From: a candidate division TM6 bacterium SOIL31
Lineage (GTDB): Bacteria; Babelota; Babeliae; Babelales; Vermiphilaceae
NCBI GenBank assembly: GCA_001468865.1
Contig: LDIY01000002.1
Location: 1 to 52,223, forward strand
Length of the DNA: 52,223 bases
Direction of reading: 5' to 3'
Shown: piece by piece, positions 25,306 to 33,146 of the stretch
Position numbering within the stretch: the first letter of the stretch is position 1
How the letters are laid out: every line of letters starts with the position of its first letter
The notes under the pieces: model-generated
What the model saw: only the letters and a program-made list of their open reading frames with translations
The model's database searches: none
Told to the model about the DNA's origin: nothing
Position numbers and translations under genes: made by a program

Positions 25306-27126
25306 ATGAGCCAACGCATCCCAAATTTACAAGAATTTACCCCTGATAAAATCAGAAATTTTTCTATTATTGCCCATATCGATCATGGTAAATCAACGTT
25401 ATCAGACAGGTTGCTGGAAGTTTCTGGCACCATTACTGAACGGCAAAAAAAAGAACAGTTTTTGGATAAGCTGCAAGTTGAACGTGAACGTGGCATTACG
25501 GTCAAAGCACAAACCGCTTCCATGTTTTATGAATACAAAGGAGTTAAATATCTTTTGAATTTAATTGATACACCGGGCCACGTTGATTTTACCTATGAAG
25601 TTTCTCGCTCTTTATATGCATGCCAGGGAGCATTGCTTTTGATAGATGCTGCGCAAGGCGTGCAAGCACAAACAATGGCAAACTTTTATTTAGCATTTGA
25701 TCAAGATTTAACCATCATCCCCATTATCAATAAAATAGATTTGCCCAACGCTGACGTAGAAAAAGTTACCAATCAATTTGTGAACTTATTTGATTTTGCA
25801 CCAAGCGAAGTTATTCAAGCTTCTGCTAAAGCAAACATTGGCATCCCGGAAATTTTTGCAGCAGTTATTGAACGCGTTCCCAGTTTGAAGGTATCAGCTG
25901 ATAAACCTTTGCGCGCAATGCTTTTTGATTCATGGTTTGATGATTATCGTGGTGTTGTATGCTTAATTGCCCTCCATGATGGAACCATCAAAAAAGGGGA
26001 CACGATCTGCTTGGCACAAGCAAGCTCAAATTATGAAGTGCTAGAAGTTGGATTAATGTACCCAGAACCAACCCCAACTAACGTGCTCTATGCAGGGCAA
26101 GTGGGATACCTTATTACGGGTATGAAAACAATTAAAGAAGCACAGATTGGTGATACCATTTATCACCATAAAAAACCAGTCGAATTATTCCCCGGCTTTA
26201 AGCCCGCAAAACAAATGGTTTTTGCTGGCGTGTTTCCCGTAGACAGTGAAGAAATTGGTTTACTCGAAGAAGCTATTGAAAAATTAACGCTTAATGATGC
26301 CAGCATATCAGTTGAGAAAAAAACCTCTGCAGCATTAGGCATTGGATTCCGGTGCGGATTTTTGGGAATGCTTCATATGGAAGTGTTTAAACAACGGCTT
26401 GAACAAGAATACAATTTATCAGTTATTGCAACAGCGCCCAGCGTGTTATATCAAATAAAAATGGCAGGAACGGGTAAAATTATTGATATTGAAAATCCAT
26501 CTGATTTTCCTGAACGTAACTATATCGATGAAATTCTTGAGCCGATGATTGATGCAACCATTATCGTTCCCCAGCAATATTTGGGAAGTGTTATCAAACT
26601 CTGCGAAGAAAAGCGGGGAAAACAGCAAAACTTAACCTATCTTGATGATAATCGCGTCATTTTAAAATATCGACTGCCTTTGAATGAAGTTGCCATGGAA
26701 TTTTATGGCGACCTTAAGGGCATAAGCTCTGGGTATGCGAGCTTTGACTATGAATTTTCAGGATATGAGCCTGCAGATCTTGTTAAAATGGATATTTTAC
26801 TTAACGGTAAGCCCGTAGACGCACTTTCCATCATTATTCACCGCGATAGGGCCTTTTATATCGGCCGTGACCTTACTCAACGCCTCCAAAAGGTCATCCA
26901 TCGCCAACTCTTTGAAGTTATCATTCAAGCTGCTATTGGAGCTAAAATCATTGCTCGCGAACGCGTAGCTCCTTTGCGTAAAGATGTAACCGCCAAATGC
27001 TATGGGGGCGACGTTTCCCGTAAACGTAAACTTCTTGAAAAGCAAAAAGAAGGTAAAAAGAAGATGAAGCAAGTCGGATCAGTTGAAGTTCCCCAGGAAG
27101 CATTTTTATCATTGTTAAAGAAATAG
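25306..27126 (+). CDS. lepA: Elongation factor 4 (LepA)
   Basis: The 606-residue translational GTPase has the G-domain motifs AHIDHGKST, RGITVKAQT (switch I), DTPGHVDF and NKIDLP, and the LepA-specific C-terminal domain with AKCYGGDVSRKRKLLEKQKEGKKKM (a family landmark, shortened in function to AKCYGGD). It remodels or back-translocates stalled ribosomes. The upstream TTG at 25294 is in frame, but the ATG at 25306 gives the usual LepA N terminus. The last 20 codons (27067-27126) recur as a separate copy at 27188-27247. Confidence 0.96.
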   Translation: MSQRIPNLQEFTPDKIRNFSIIAHIDHGKSTLSDRLLEVSGTITERQKKEQFLDKLQVERERGITVKAQTASMFYEYKGVKYLLNLIDTPGHVDFTYEVSRSLYACQGALLLIDAAQGVQAQTMANFYLAFDQDLTIIPIINKIDLPNADVEKVTNQFVNLFDFAPSEVIQASAKANIGIPEIFAAVIERVPSLKVSADKPLRAMLFDSWFDDYRGVVCLIALHDGTIKKGDTICLAQASSNYEVLEVGLMYPEPTPTNVLYAGQVGYLITGMKTIKEAQIGDTIYHHKKPVELFPGFKPAKQMVFAGVFPVDSEEIGLLEEAIEKLTLNDASISVEKKTSAALGIGFRCGFLGMLHMEVFKQRLEQEYNLSVIATAPSVLYQIKMAGTGKIIDIENPSDFPERNYIDEILEPMIDATIIVPQQYLGSVIKLCEEKRGKQQNLTYLDDNRVILKYRLPLNEVAMEFYGDLKGISSGYASFDYEFSGYEPADLVKMDILLNGKPVDALSIIIHRDRAFYIGRDLTQRLQKVIHRQLFEVIIQAAIGAKIIARERVAPLRKDVTAKCYGGDVSRKRKLLEKQKEGKKKMKQVGSVEVPQEAFLSLLKK

Positions 27127-27150
27127 ATACCATATTCCCATTCTTAATAT

Positions 27151-27187
27151 GGGGTCCCCAATTGAAGGGCACCGTAGATTGGGGCTA
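27151..27187 (-). repeat. TAGCCC...GGGG-N-CCCC element between lepA and its 3' remnant
   Basis: Read on the minus strand it begins TAGCCCCAATCTACGG and ends GGGGACCCC (27159-27151). It fills most of the 61 bases between the lepA stop and the duplicated lepA 3' end, and its TAGCCC end abuts the first base of the duplicate exactly. Confidence 0.65.
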
Positions 27188-27247
27188 AAGCAAGTGGGAT
27201 CTGTGGAAGTGCCGCAAGAAGCCTTCTTATCCCTTCTTAAAAAATAA
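27188..27247 (+). pseudogene. Second copy of the lepA 3' end (remnant)
   Basis: These 60 bases encode KQVGSVEVPQEAFLSLLKK and a stop, exactly the C terminus of the intact lepA just upstream (27067-27126). The two DNA copies differ at 15 of 60 positions and every difference is synonymous, including the stop (TAG versus TAA). The copy is not in frame with lepA and has no start, so it is not translated as such. It looks like the tail of a diverged lepA allele left after homologous replacement or repeat-mediated rearrangement. Confidence 0.9.
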
Positions 27248-27267
27248 CTTACCCCCAATTAGATTTA

Positions 27268-27308
27268 AGACAATCCCCGGCATACGGCCGGGGATTTGTC
27301 TTTTTTTT
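27268..27308 (+). terminator. Terminator after lepA
   Basis: TCCCCGGC pairs with GCCGGGGA around a short ATACG loop, with outer AGACAA/TTGTCT pairing (one bulge), followed by eight T residues. It lies after the lepA remnant, so it probably served the older allele and now terminates the present gene. Confidence 0.88.
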
Positions 27309-27400
27309 AGCTTTTTGAGCAAAAATACCGTTGCTATAAGCCTAGCCGATCCCTATTTTGCCCCCAAATGCCCTAAAACACAGTCTTTTTTATAATTTCA

Positions 27401-27428
27401 TTGCAAATAGAAACAATATTTATATATG
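27401..27428 (+). promoter_or_regulatory. Possible promoter of the small-gene cluster
   Basis: TTGCAA (27401-27406) and TATATG (27423-27428) are 16 bases apart. A perfect 10-base palindrome ACACTAGTGT (27432-27441) lies just after it, where an operator could sit. The first ATG of the cluster is at 27475. Support is by eye only. Confidence 0.35.
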
Positions 27429-27474
27429 CTAACACTAGTGTATAAATACTTTAATTCTCACAAAAGGAGTTCTC

Positions 27475-27792
27475 ATGAACAATTTCAAAAAAACCCCAAA
27501 AAACTTGGGCAGCGAAAAAAAGTCTTCTCCAAAGACTAGTGCCAGCAAATCATCAACATCCATGAAAAACGAGTATGGAGAGCATGAGAAAAATACTCGT
27601 GGTAGCTCTATGACCAAAAAAAGCAACTCAAAAATGAACACTAAAATGGGCACAGAAAGAGAACGCAATTTGGAAAGAGAAAGCGGCACAGGGGCGCGCA
27701 ATTTTGAAAACAGAGAAAAACGCACATCCGACTTCGATAAATCTTACAAAAATGACTGTAATTGCCGCTGCAATGATAAAAAGTGTAAATAA
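27475..27792 (+). CDS. Low-complexity basic protein with Cys-rich tail
   Basis: The 105-residue product is Lys/Ser/Asn/Glu-rich, lacks a signal peptide and is probably disordered for its first 90 residues. It ends DCNCRCNDKKCK, a short cluster of four cysteines. AAAAGGAG gives a strong ribosome site. The C-terminal cysteine cluster resembles that of the next gene, so both may bind metal or form disulfides. No known family is recognised. It begins a run of five small genes on the plus strand that ends at a strong terminator. Confidence 0.6.
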   Translation: MNNFKKTPKNLGSEKKSSPKTSASKSSTSMKNEYGEHEKNTRGSSMTKKSNSKMNTKMGTERERNLERESGTGARNFENREKRTSDFDKSYKNDCNCRCNDKKCK

Positions 27793-27811
27793 ACAGAATT
27801 TTGTAAGTCTG

Positions 27812-27841
27812 GAAGAGCTTTGTGACGCTACAAAGCTCTTC
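27812..27841 (+). promoter_or_regulatory. Intercistronic hairpin before the metallothionein-like gene
   Basis: A perfect 12-bp stem (GAAGAGCTTTGT with ACAAAGCTCTTC) encloses a six-base loop. No T-run follows; instead, AAAAAAAGGAG, the ribosome site of the next gene, begins after a few bases. It could be an attenuator, an RNA-processing site or a stability element rather than a terminator. Confidence 0.5.
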
Positions 27842-27861
27842 TCTAAAAAAAGGAGACCTCG

Positions 27862-28071
27862 ATGAAAACTCATAAAGAAAATGGACATCACACTGATGTT
27901 TCAAATGATCACAAAAATCATGAACATAGTCTGGAAAACGGAAAAAGCCGTTATTTTGGCAATCATGAGACGAATAAAAAATCATGCAACAGTAAGTGCG
28001 AAGAAGAATGTACCTGCACCTGCAAAGATTGCGATTGCAAAGCAGAATGCCCAGAAAATTGCTGTGGGTAA
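27862..28071 (+). CDS. Small His- and Cys-rich metallothionein-like protein
   Basis: The 69-residue protein has a His/Asn-rich N-terminal half (HKENGHHTDV, DHKNHEH) and a Cys-rich C-terminal half in which ten of the last 28 or so residues are cysteine, arranged as CxxxC, CxCxC and CxC pairs and ending ENCCG. This composition is like bacterial metallothioneins and suggests binding of several soft metal ions, but the spacing does not match a family I can name. There is no signal peptide. AAAAGGAGA is 8 bases before the ATG. The metal-transport genes at 12754-16153 are not adjacent. Confidence 0.65.
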   Translation: MKTHKENGHHTDVSNDHKNHEHSLENGKSRYFGNHETNKKSCNSKCEEECTCTCKDCDCKAECPENCCG

Positions 28072-28089
28072 TTAATAAAAGGGTTTAGT

Positions 28090-28530
28090 ATGAAAAATAA
28101 AAAAAGTTTAATTGCTCTTCTTATTATCATGGCTACCATCTTCACCAACGCACACGGTTGGCATGGAGGCTGGGGAGGTCGTGGATGGGGTTGGGGCGGC
28201 TGGGGCTGGGGCTGGGGAGGTTATGGATTAGGTTTATATGGCTGGGGCTATCCAGGCTGGGGTTGGGGTTATTGGGGATATCCAGGATGGGGCTACCCAT
28301 ATTATGGCGCTAGTTACCATGCCAATAGAGAAGCTGAAGCAAAAGCTCGCTACTATGCTGACAAAGCAGAAGCTGCCAACAGACGTACTCAAGATGCCAA
28401 TCGACGTATTGAAAGAGCCGAACGACACGTAAAATCTAGACGCGATCGCAAACAACAACAAAAACGAGCTCCAAAAAAACAATATCGCAATGAAGAACAA
28501 GAAGAAGATGAAAACGATTATGAAGAATAA
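28090..28530 (+). CDS. Secreted Gly/Trp-rich protein, member 1
   Basis: The 146-residue protein has a signal peptide (KSLIALLIIMATIFTNAHG), then about 50 residues made of GWG/GWGG/YPGWG repeats with very high Gly, Trp and Tyr content. It ends with an Ala/Glu/Arg heptad-like region (REAEAKARYYADKAEAANRR) and a charged Arg/Lys then Glu/Asp tail. The same three-part layout occurs in the next two genes. AAGGG precedes the ATG. It probably forms a surface or extracellular aromatic/glycine material; function is not known. Confidence 0.7.
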   Translation: MKNKKSLIALLIIMATIFTNAHGWHGGWGGRGWGWGGWGWGWGGYGLGLYGWGYPGWGWGYWGYPGWGYPYYGASYHANREAEAKARYYADKAEAANRRTQDANRRIERAERHVKSRRDRKQQQKRAPKKQYRNEEQEEDENDYEE

Positions 28531-28557
28531 TAGTACCCTAACAGTAAGGACTATTGT

Positions 28558-29001
28558 ATGAACAAAATTATGAAATTACTTACCCTAAGCATATTCGCAA
28601 GCATGCTGTTAATAACAGTAGACACATTCTCTCGTGGAGGCCGCGGCGGTGGCCGTGGTGGTCGCGGAGGACGTGGCGGTCATCATGGTGGTGGACACCA
28701 TAATGGCGGGCACCATGGTGGGCATGGCGAACATGGATACCATGGCGGTGGTTATGGCCACGGATATTATGGCGGCGGATATTATGGTGGTGGTTGGGGC
28801 GCAGGAGCAGCGATAGGAACTACTGCAGCAGTAGTAGGAACAACAGCTCTTGTTGCAGGGTCTGCGGCTGCAAATTCTGCCGCACAATCTTCAGCAAACT
28901 CTTCGGCGGAAGCAAATCGCGCAGAATACCATGCAAATCAGGCAGAAGCTGCCGCTGATCGTGCACAATATAACGGTGAAGAAAACGTATATAATGATTA
29001 A
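28558..29001 (+). CDS. Secreted Gly/His-rich protein, member 2
   Basis: The 147-residue protein has a signal peptide (MKLLTLSIFASMLLITVDTFS), a Gly/Arg then Gly/His repeat region (RGGRGG, HHGGGHHNGGHHGGH, GYYGGG), a hydrophobic Gly/Ala helix (AAIGTTAAVVGTTALVAG) that could insert in a membrane, and a C-terminal alanine-rich segment (AEYHANQAEAAADRAQ). That segment matches the end of members 1 and 3. AAGGA is 8 bases before the ATG. His-rich glycine repeats could bind metal. Family not recognised. Confidence 0.7.
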   Translation: MNKIMKLLTLSIFASMLLITVDTFSRGGRGGGRGGRGGRGGHHGGGHHNGGHHGGHGEHGYHGGGYGHGYYGGGYYGGGWGAGAAIGTTAAVVGTTALVAGSAAANSAAQSSANSSAEANRAEYHANQAEAAADRAQYNGEENVYND

Positions 29002-29026
29002 ATCAAAAACAATGGAGACTAGTACT

Positions 29027-29818
29027 ATGAAGAAAAGAATAAGTGCAATAATGTTGAGCTTAATTGTAAGCATGTTGTTTATAACTCCTGATACAATGAC
29101 TGGTCGTGGAGGACATGGCGGTGGCGGTGGTCATGGCGGTGGAGGAGGCGGATTCCATGGTGGCGGTGGTGGTGGACGTAGCTTTGGCGGCGGAGGCCGT
29201 GGTTTCAGTAGTGGAAGCCGTGGTGGCGTAAGCCGCGCAAGCGCTGGCAGAGCAACTGGTAGTCGTGCAGTAAGTACTGCTCGAGTAGGCACTGCTGGTA
29301 CCGCACGTACAGCTACGGCTGCTGGCACAGGCACTCGACATGTCAATGTTGTTTCAGCTAGTGATCTTGGACGCGCTCGTGTTGGTACCACTACACCAGC
29401 AGGCACCGCTCGAGTGGGAACTGCAGGCACTACTACGGCTGCAGGCAGAGCTGGTCGTGTAAGCACTGCTGGCAGAGGCAGTAGAACGTTTGTAAATAGA
29501 GGTCGAGGAGACCGTCATTGGCATGGTCATGGTCATGGGTGGCATAGACGCGGATGGGGTGGTGGATATTGGGGCGGATACTGGGGACCAGGCTGGTATT
29601 GGGGCGGATTTGGTACAGCTGACTACCTTGCTTTCTTGGCAACATTAGGTATCCTTTCTGCTGCAGTATATAGCGCTTCTTATCCTTATCATTCTGACTA
29701 TGATGATCGTTATTATGCTTCTCAAGCAGATGCAGAGCGTGCAGAACAAGCAGCCCGCGATGCAGAAGCTGCAGCTGATAGAGCTGAGGCTGAAGAAGAA
29801 GAAATCGACGAACAATAA
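29027..29818 (+). CDS. Secreted Gly-rich protein, member 3
   Basis: The best start (GGAG 9 bases upstream) gives 263 residues with a signal peptide (KKRISAIMLSLIVSMLFITPDTM). Glycine repeats follow (GGHGGGGG, GGGGRSFGGGGRG), then Ala/Gly/Thr/Arg repeats of the type ARVGTAGTA, a His/Trp/Gly region, a hydrophobic segment (YLAFLATLGILSAAVYSA), and the family tail (YYASQADAERAEQAARDAEA and AADRAEAEEE). An upstream in-frame extension to 28850 is the previous gene read in another frame. Probably a surface-assembled protein. Confidence 0.7.
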   Translation: MKKRISAIMLSLIVSMLFITPDTMTGRGGHGGGGGHGGGGGGFHGGGGGGRSFGGGGRGFSSGSRGGVSRASAGRATGSRAVSTARVGTAGTARTATAAGTGTRHVNVVSASDLGRARVGTTTPAGTARVGTAGTTTAAGRAGRVSTAGRGSRTFVNRGRGDRHWHGHGHGWHRRGWGGGYWGGYWGPGWYWGGFGTADYLAFLATLGILSAAVYSASYPYHSDYDDRYYASQADAERAEQAARDAEAAADRAEAEEEEIDEQ

Positions 29819-29820
29819 TA

Positions 29821-29876
29821 ATTGAAACAAAAAAAAGAGGGCGTACCGATACGGTGCGCCTTTTTTTTTGTTTCAA
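29821..29876. terminator. Bidirectional terminator after the Gly-rich genes
   Basis: GGCGTACC pairs with GGTGCGCC (one G-U). The inner stem is extended by A-run/T-run arms and ATTGAAAC/GTTTCAAT, so both strands have a T-run after the stem. It closes the five-gene plus-strand set. Confidence 0.9.
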
Positions 29877-29930
29877 TCTCCGCTATGATCAGAAATAAGA
29901 ACAATTTTCACACGGAAGGAATTTCGGCAT

Positions 29931-31031
29931 ATGCAGGCTTCAACTGAACCGAGAAAAGAAAAAACTGATCATATATTTTCAGGAAACATTCTTATTTTAT
30001 GGGCATATGATGTTGGTGAAGATATTAATGTACAGAAAATTGAAGAAATACCTGAGATTGTTAAAGTACCTCTTCAGTTACCCAAACATTTTAAGCAATA
30101 CAATGTTCCTCTTGCAATTGAACGTCCACATCCTCATGCCAGTTCCTCGTGCATTAGCAGTAAGCTTCACAGTTTTGGTGCAATTTCTTTAATTTATAAG
30201 ATTCCTTTCCGCGACACGTTAGAAAACTTACGCGTCAATTGCAACCAACTGGCCCATAAATATCAACACCAAAGCGCACTTGATGCTAAATCTATCTATA
30301 AACAAATAGAACCTTTTATTGTGCAACCAAAATTCTTTCAAACAAGTGCGTCATATGTCATCATTCAAGTTGATCCACAACCCAACGTACTTGATTTAAC
30401 ACAACTACAAAAAGAATACGGCACCACCATTGCTTCTACTCTACGATTTGAAACAGAAATACTTTCAGAGTTTCAGAAAAATGAAATTTTAGATTCTGCA
30501 ATCGGTTATTTCCGCGGTAGCTTAATTGTTATTGATGTTGATGCCGCATTTGTTTATGAAGAAGATTATGATGATATTATCGATCTTTTTGAATTTGCAA
30601 ATATTCAGCAGCTTGAACTGCGCTTTTTTGATCGTCTTTTAGATCAGCAAATTAATACCATTTATGAACGCAAAGAAACCAACTTATCCTGGGGCGCATA
30701 TTTGCCCTTCTTTGGTACATTTTTTAGTGACCCTGTAGGCCAGTTGAGAAAATTAAAAGCTGATATTTCAGTAATTACTGAACGGTTAGAAAGTAGCATT
30801 AAAATTGCAGGCGAACCTTATTATTCTGAAATTCATAACTTATTAGCAGAAAAGTTGGATCTAAAAAATTGGCATGATGGGATTGATAGAAAATTGCGCA
30901 TTGTTGAAGATGTGCAGACAGTGTTTCAGCAAAAAATTGATACCACGCGAGAAGATCTTTTTTCAGTGCTCATTATTATCTTAATTTTTGTTGAACTTAT
31001 GTTTGGTATCTTGAGTTATTTAAAAGGATAA
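29931..31031 (+). CDS. RMD1/DUF155-like membrane protein
   Basis: The 366-residue protein has a mixed N-terminal domain, the segment SAIGYFRGSLIVIDVDAAFV, an acidic stretch, a coiled-coil region (LRKLKADISVITERLESSIK), and a single C-terminal membrane helix (SVLIIILIFVELMFGIL) with a short tail. This order is like the RMD1/Sif2/DUF155 family, whose best-known member is a yeast mitochondrial or cytoplasmic protein. The match is from overall pattern, not from a search. GGAAGGA lies upstream. It converges on the 31041 gene. The bacterial role of the family is not settled. Confidence 0.55.
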   Translation: MQASTEPRKEKTDHIFSGNILILWAYDVGEDINVQKIEEIPEIVKVPLQLPKHFKQYNVPLAIERPHPHASSSCISSKLHSFGAISLIYKIPFRDTLENLRVNCNQLAHKYQHQSALDAKSIYKQIEPFIVQPKFFQTSASYVIIQVDPQPNVLDLTQLQKEYGTTIASTLRFETEILSEFQKNEILDSAIGYFRGSLIVIDVDAAFVYEEDYDDIIDLFEFANIQQLELRFFDRLLDQQINTIYERKETNLSWGAYLPFFGTFFSDPVGQLRKLKADISVITERLESSIKIAGEPYYSEIHNLLAEKLDLKNWHDGIDRKLRIVEDVQTVFQQKIDTTREDLFSVLIIILIFVELMFGILSYLKG

Positions 31032-31040
31032 ATTAAGCAC

Positions 31041-33038
31041 TTAGATACATTTTTTTATATATATCCCCGCAACAAGAATGAGCGCCGCTGCACTCAAAGC
31101 AATCCTATGGTTGGAAATTGCAGTGCGACATGCAAACATCATCTGATAAAAACTTTTCCATGGAGTATAGATACCAGACGTTTCAATTACAATGTTTTTA
31201 ACAGGTTGCTTTGGAAACAGTGTTTCTATCTTAGGATCATAATTAAAACCCTTATCCTCTTGGCCAGTAAAATGTCTAAATAATGCACCTGTTGTTTCGT
31301 AAATATGAGGCTTGAAAGGATTAAATGGTGGATTAACAAGTAAATTGAGCCCATCACTCATATTCTGATCCGCTAGAGTAATGCACTGCGGATGACAATA
31401 ATTTACGGTCTCTTCTTGCACTATAACTTTACCTTTACCAGCTGCCAATAATCGTCCAACCGATTTCTTCTGTAAAAATGACAATAGAGGAAATGAAGAT
31501 CCGCTACAATGAGGAAATGCAGTATTAAAGTAATCATGAGTAACAACATCATCTTTACCAGAACTAATAATCAGCAAATTACCACATGAAGAAAATGATG
31601 CGCATGAATTTGTAGAACGAAAGGTAGCCAGCTCTACCGGAAGATTAGTTTCAGAAAAATCAACTAAAAAATATTTCTCAACTGATTCATCACTTGATTT
31701 TCCAGTTTTTATACATAATTTTGTCCCCGCACTATCCATAACAACATCCAATATACCTGACTGATAAAAAACCCACTTGCAAGCCGAAGACCTGCTGAAC
31801 TGGGCTTTTTTTTCTTTGTTTGTTATACAATTATGCTCATTTTTTATAGGATCATTTTTCACATCATACACTTTTTCTCCATTCCAACAGATAAGCATTT
31901 TGTTGATTGGATCACTGAGCATCCCTTGCATCCCAGAAATTTCAGTATCCCACAGCAATTGCCATTCTCTGTGATCATCAGACAACATGAATATTTTTCC
32001 CGCATCATCAAAGCTCAACAATTGCTTTCCATCATTATTAAAACATGCAATTGTTTTTCCAGAACACGCAATCTGTTGTGAGTTGCCCGTGGCAATATCA
32101 ACTAGAAGAATACCTTCTTTTCCCTCTTCATAAGGACTACGATATGGACACACAAATAATGATTCATCTTTATTTGCAAAAGCTCCTTTAACATCAAAAT
32201 CCAATTCTTTATCATTGAGCTTAACTTGCTGAACACAATCCTCAGCCAAATGGATAGTTAATACATAATTATAATGAGGACATGCTGGCAATGATGTTCC
32301 GGCTAATGAGGCTGTTATTGTATCGCCAACATACACGTATTCAACAATTGGCGTATAGAACATCTTGCAGAAAGATTTAGGATACGATGGCAATTCTGTT
32401 GATTGATGTAACGTTTGTACATACGGAGCAAGCAAACAGGTTATTACGTTTTTCTGTTTATCGTTTTGTATCGGATGTATTAATAGATCTCTGTTGCTTT
32501 CATTCTTCGTACTAAATTTCGATACCTTCTTTTCTAGAGCATCTTTCACCGCAGGTATTTGCCTCCATAATTCTTTCGATTCAGGACTGAGAGGCTCCAC
32601 TATCATCTTTTTTACCAAAGGATTTACTAACCCCCAGGGAACATTCAGCGGAAAAAGATTTGTAGATGCATTATAGGTCAACCGCATCAGTTTCTCTGTG
32701 CTTACATCTTTTGCATAGTGATAAAGCTTTTCTTCTGCTTCTTTATCGTTAGGATCGCACGTTTTTTTCATCTGATGATAGCGGATTATATATTCTTTCA
32801 CATGATTAAGATCTTCTTTATCTGAACCAACAAACACCATTTGGGGCGCCCAACCAATATCTGTATGCTCATTAATTACTTTCTCAAGAAAAGGGAATGA
32901 TTTGGCAGCAGTCAATGCAACCGAAACACAATCCGCATCTCTTCCTACATCATTTTTAAGCAAGAACTCTTTACCCATAGAATAAATATCGTGCGAGGTA
33001 CATAAAAACAAACTCGCAATCAACAATAATTTTTTCAT
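31041..33038 (-). CDS. Large exported protein, possible beta-propeller, with C-terminal anchor
   Basis: The 665-residue product has a signal peptide (KKLLLIASLFLCTSHDIYS), a helical N-terminal half, and from about residue 230 a run of short beta-repeats with WD/Kelch-like phrasing (IACFNNDGKQLLSFDDAGKI, MQGMLSDPINKMLICW, CASFSSCGNLLIISSG). One membrane helix closes the protein (IALSAAALILVAGIYI). The exported domain would therefore be tethered to the inner membrane. The beta-propeller is inference from repeat periodicity. No catalytic motif was seen. Several cysteines may form disulfides. Confidence 0.6.
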   Translation of the reverse strand: MKKLLLIASLFLCTSHDIYSMGKEFLLKNDVGRDADCVSVALTAAKSFPFLEKVINEHTDIGWAPQMVFVGSDKEDLNHVKEYIIRYHQMKKTCDPNDKEAEEKLYHYAKDVSTEKLMRLTYNASTNLFPLNVPWGLVNPLVKKMIVEPLSPESKELWRQIPAVKDALEKKVSKFSTKNESNRDLLIHPIQNDKQKNVITCLLAPYVQTLHQSTELPSYPKSFCKMFYTPIVEYVYVGDTITASLAGTSLPACPHYNYVLTIHLAEDCVQQVKLNDKELDFDVKGAFANKDESLFVCPYRSPYEEGKEGILLVDIATGNSQQIACSGKTIACFNNDGKQLLSFDDAGKIFMLSDDHREWQLLWDTEISGMQGMLSDPINKMLICWNGEKVYDVKNDPIKNEHNCITNKEKKAQFSRSSACKWVFYQSGILDVVMDSAGTKLCIKTGKSSDESVEKYFLVDFSETNLPVELATFRSTNSCASFSSCGNLLIISSGKDDVVTHDYFNTAFPHCSGSSFPLLSFLQKKSVGRLLAAGKGKVIVQEETVNYCHPQCITLADQNMSDGLNLLVNPPFNPFKPHIYETTGALFRHFTGQEDKGFNYDPKIETLFPKQPVKNIVIETSGIYTPWKSFYQMMFACRTAISNHRIALSAAALILVAGIYIKKCI

Positions 33039-33081
33039 ATAGTCCTACAATTGTAAAAAATTTTATATTTATTATAACAAC

Positions 33082-33116
33082 AAAAAGCTAGAAACCAAAT
33101 GAGTTTCTAGCTTTTT
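33082..33116 (-). terminator. Terminator after the 33147 gene
   Basis: A perfect 14-bp stem (AAAAAGCTAGAAAC with GTTTCTAGCTTTTT) surrounds a seven-base loop. Its T-run serves the minus strand, which is the direction of the gene ending at 33147; the symmetric arms could also work on the plus strand. Confidence 0.88.
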
Positions 33117-33146
33117 ATGTAATACGCTAATTTATCTTTTTACTTT

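Noticed and set aside
28850-29026. Upstream extension of the third glycine-rich gene
   Set aside because: It overlaps the previous gene in another frame; the ATG at 29027 has a ribosome site and starts a signal peptide.
27435-29904. Many open frames on the minus strand and in other plus frames over the glycine-rich genes
   Set aside because: They are shadows of GC-biased Gly/Ala repeats; they lack ribosome sites and have Ser/Thr/Cys low-complexity composition.
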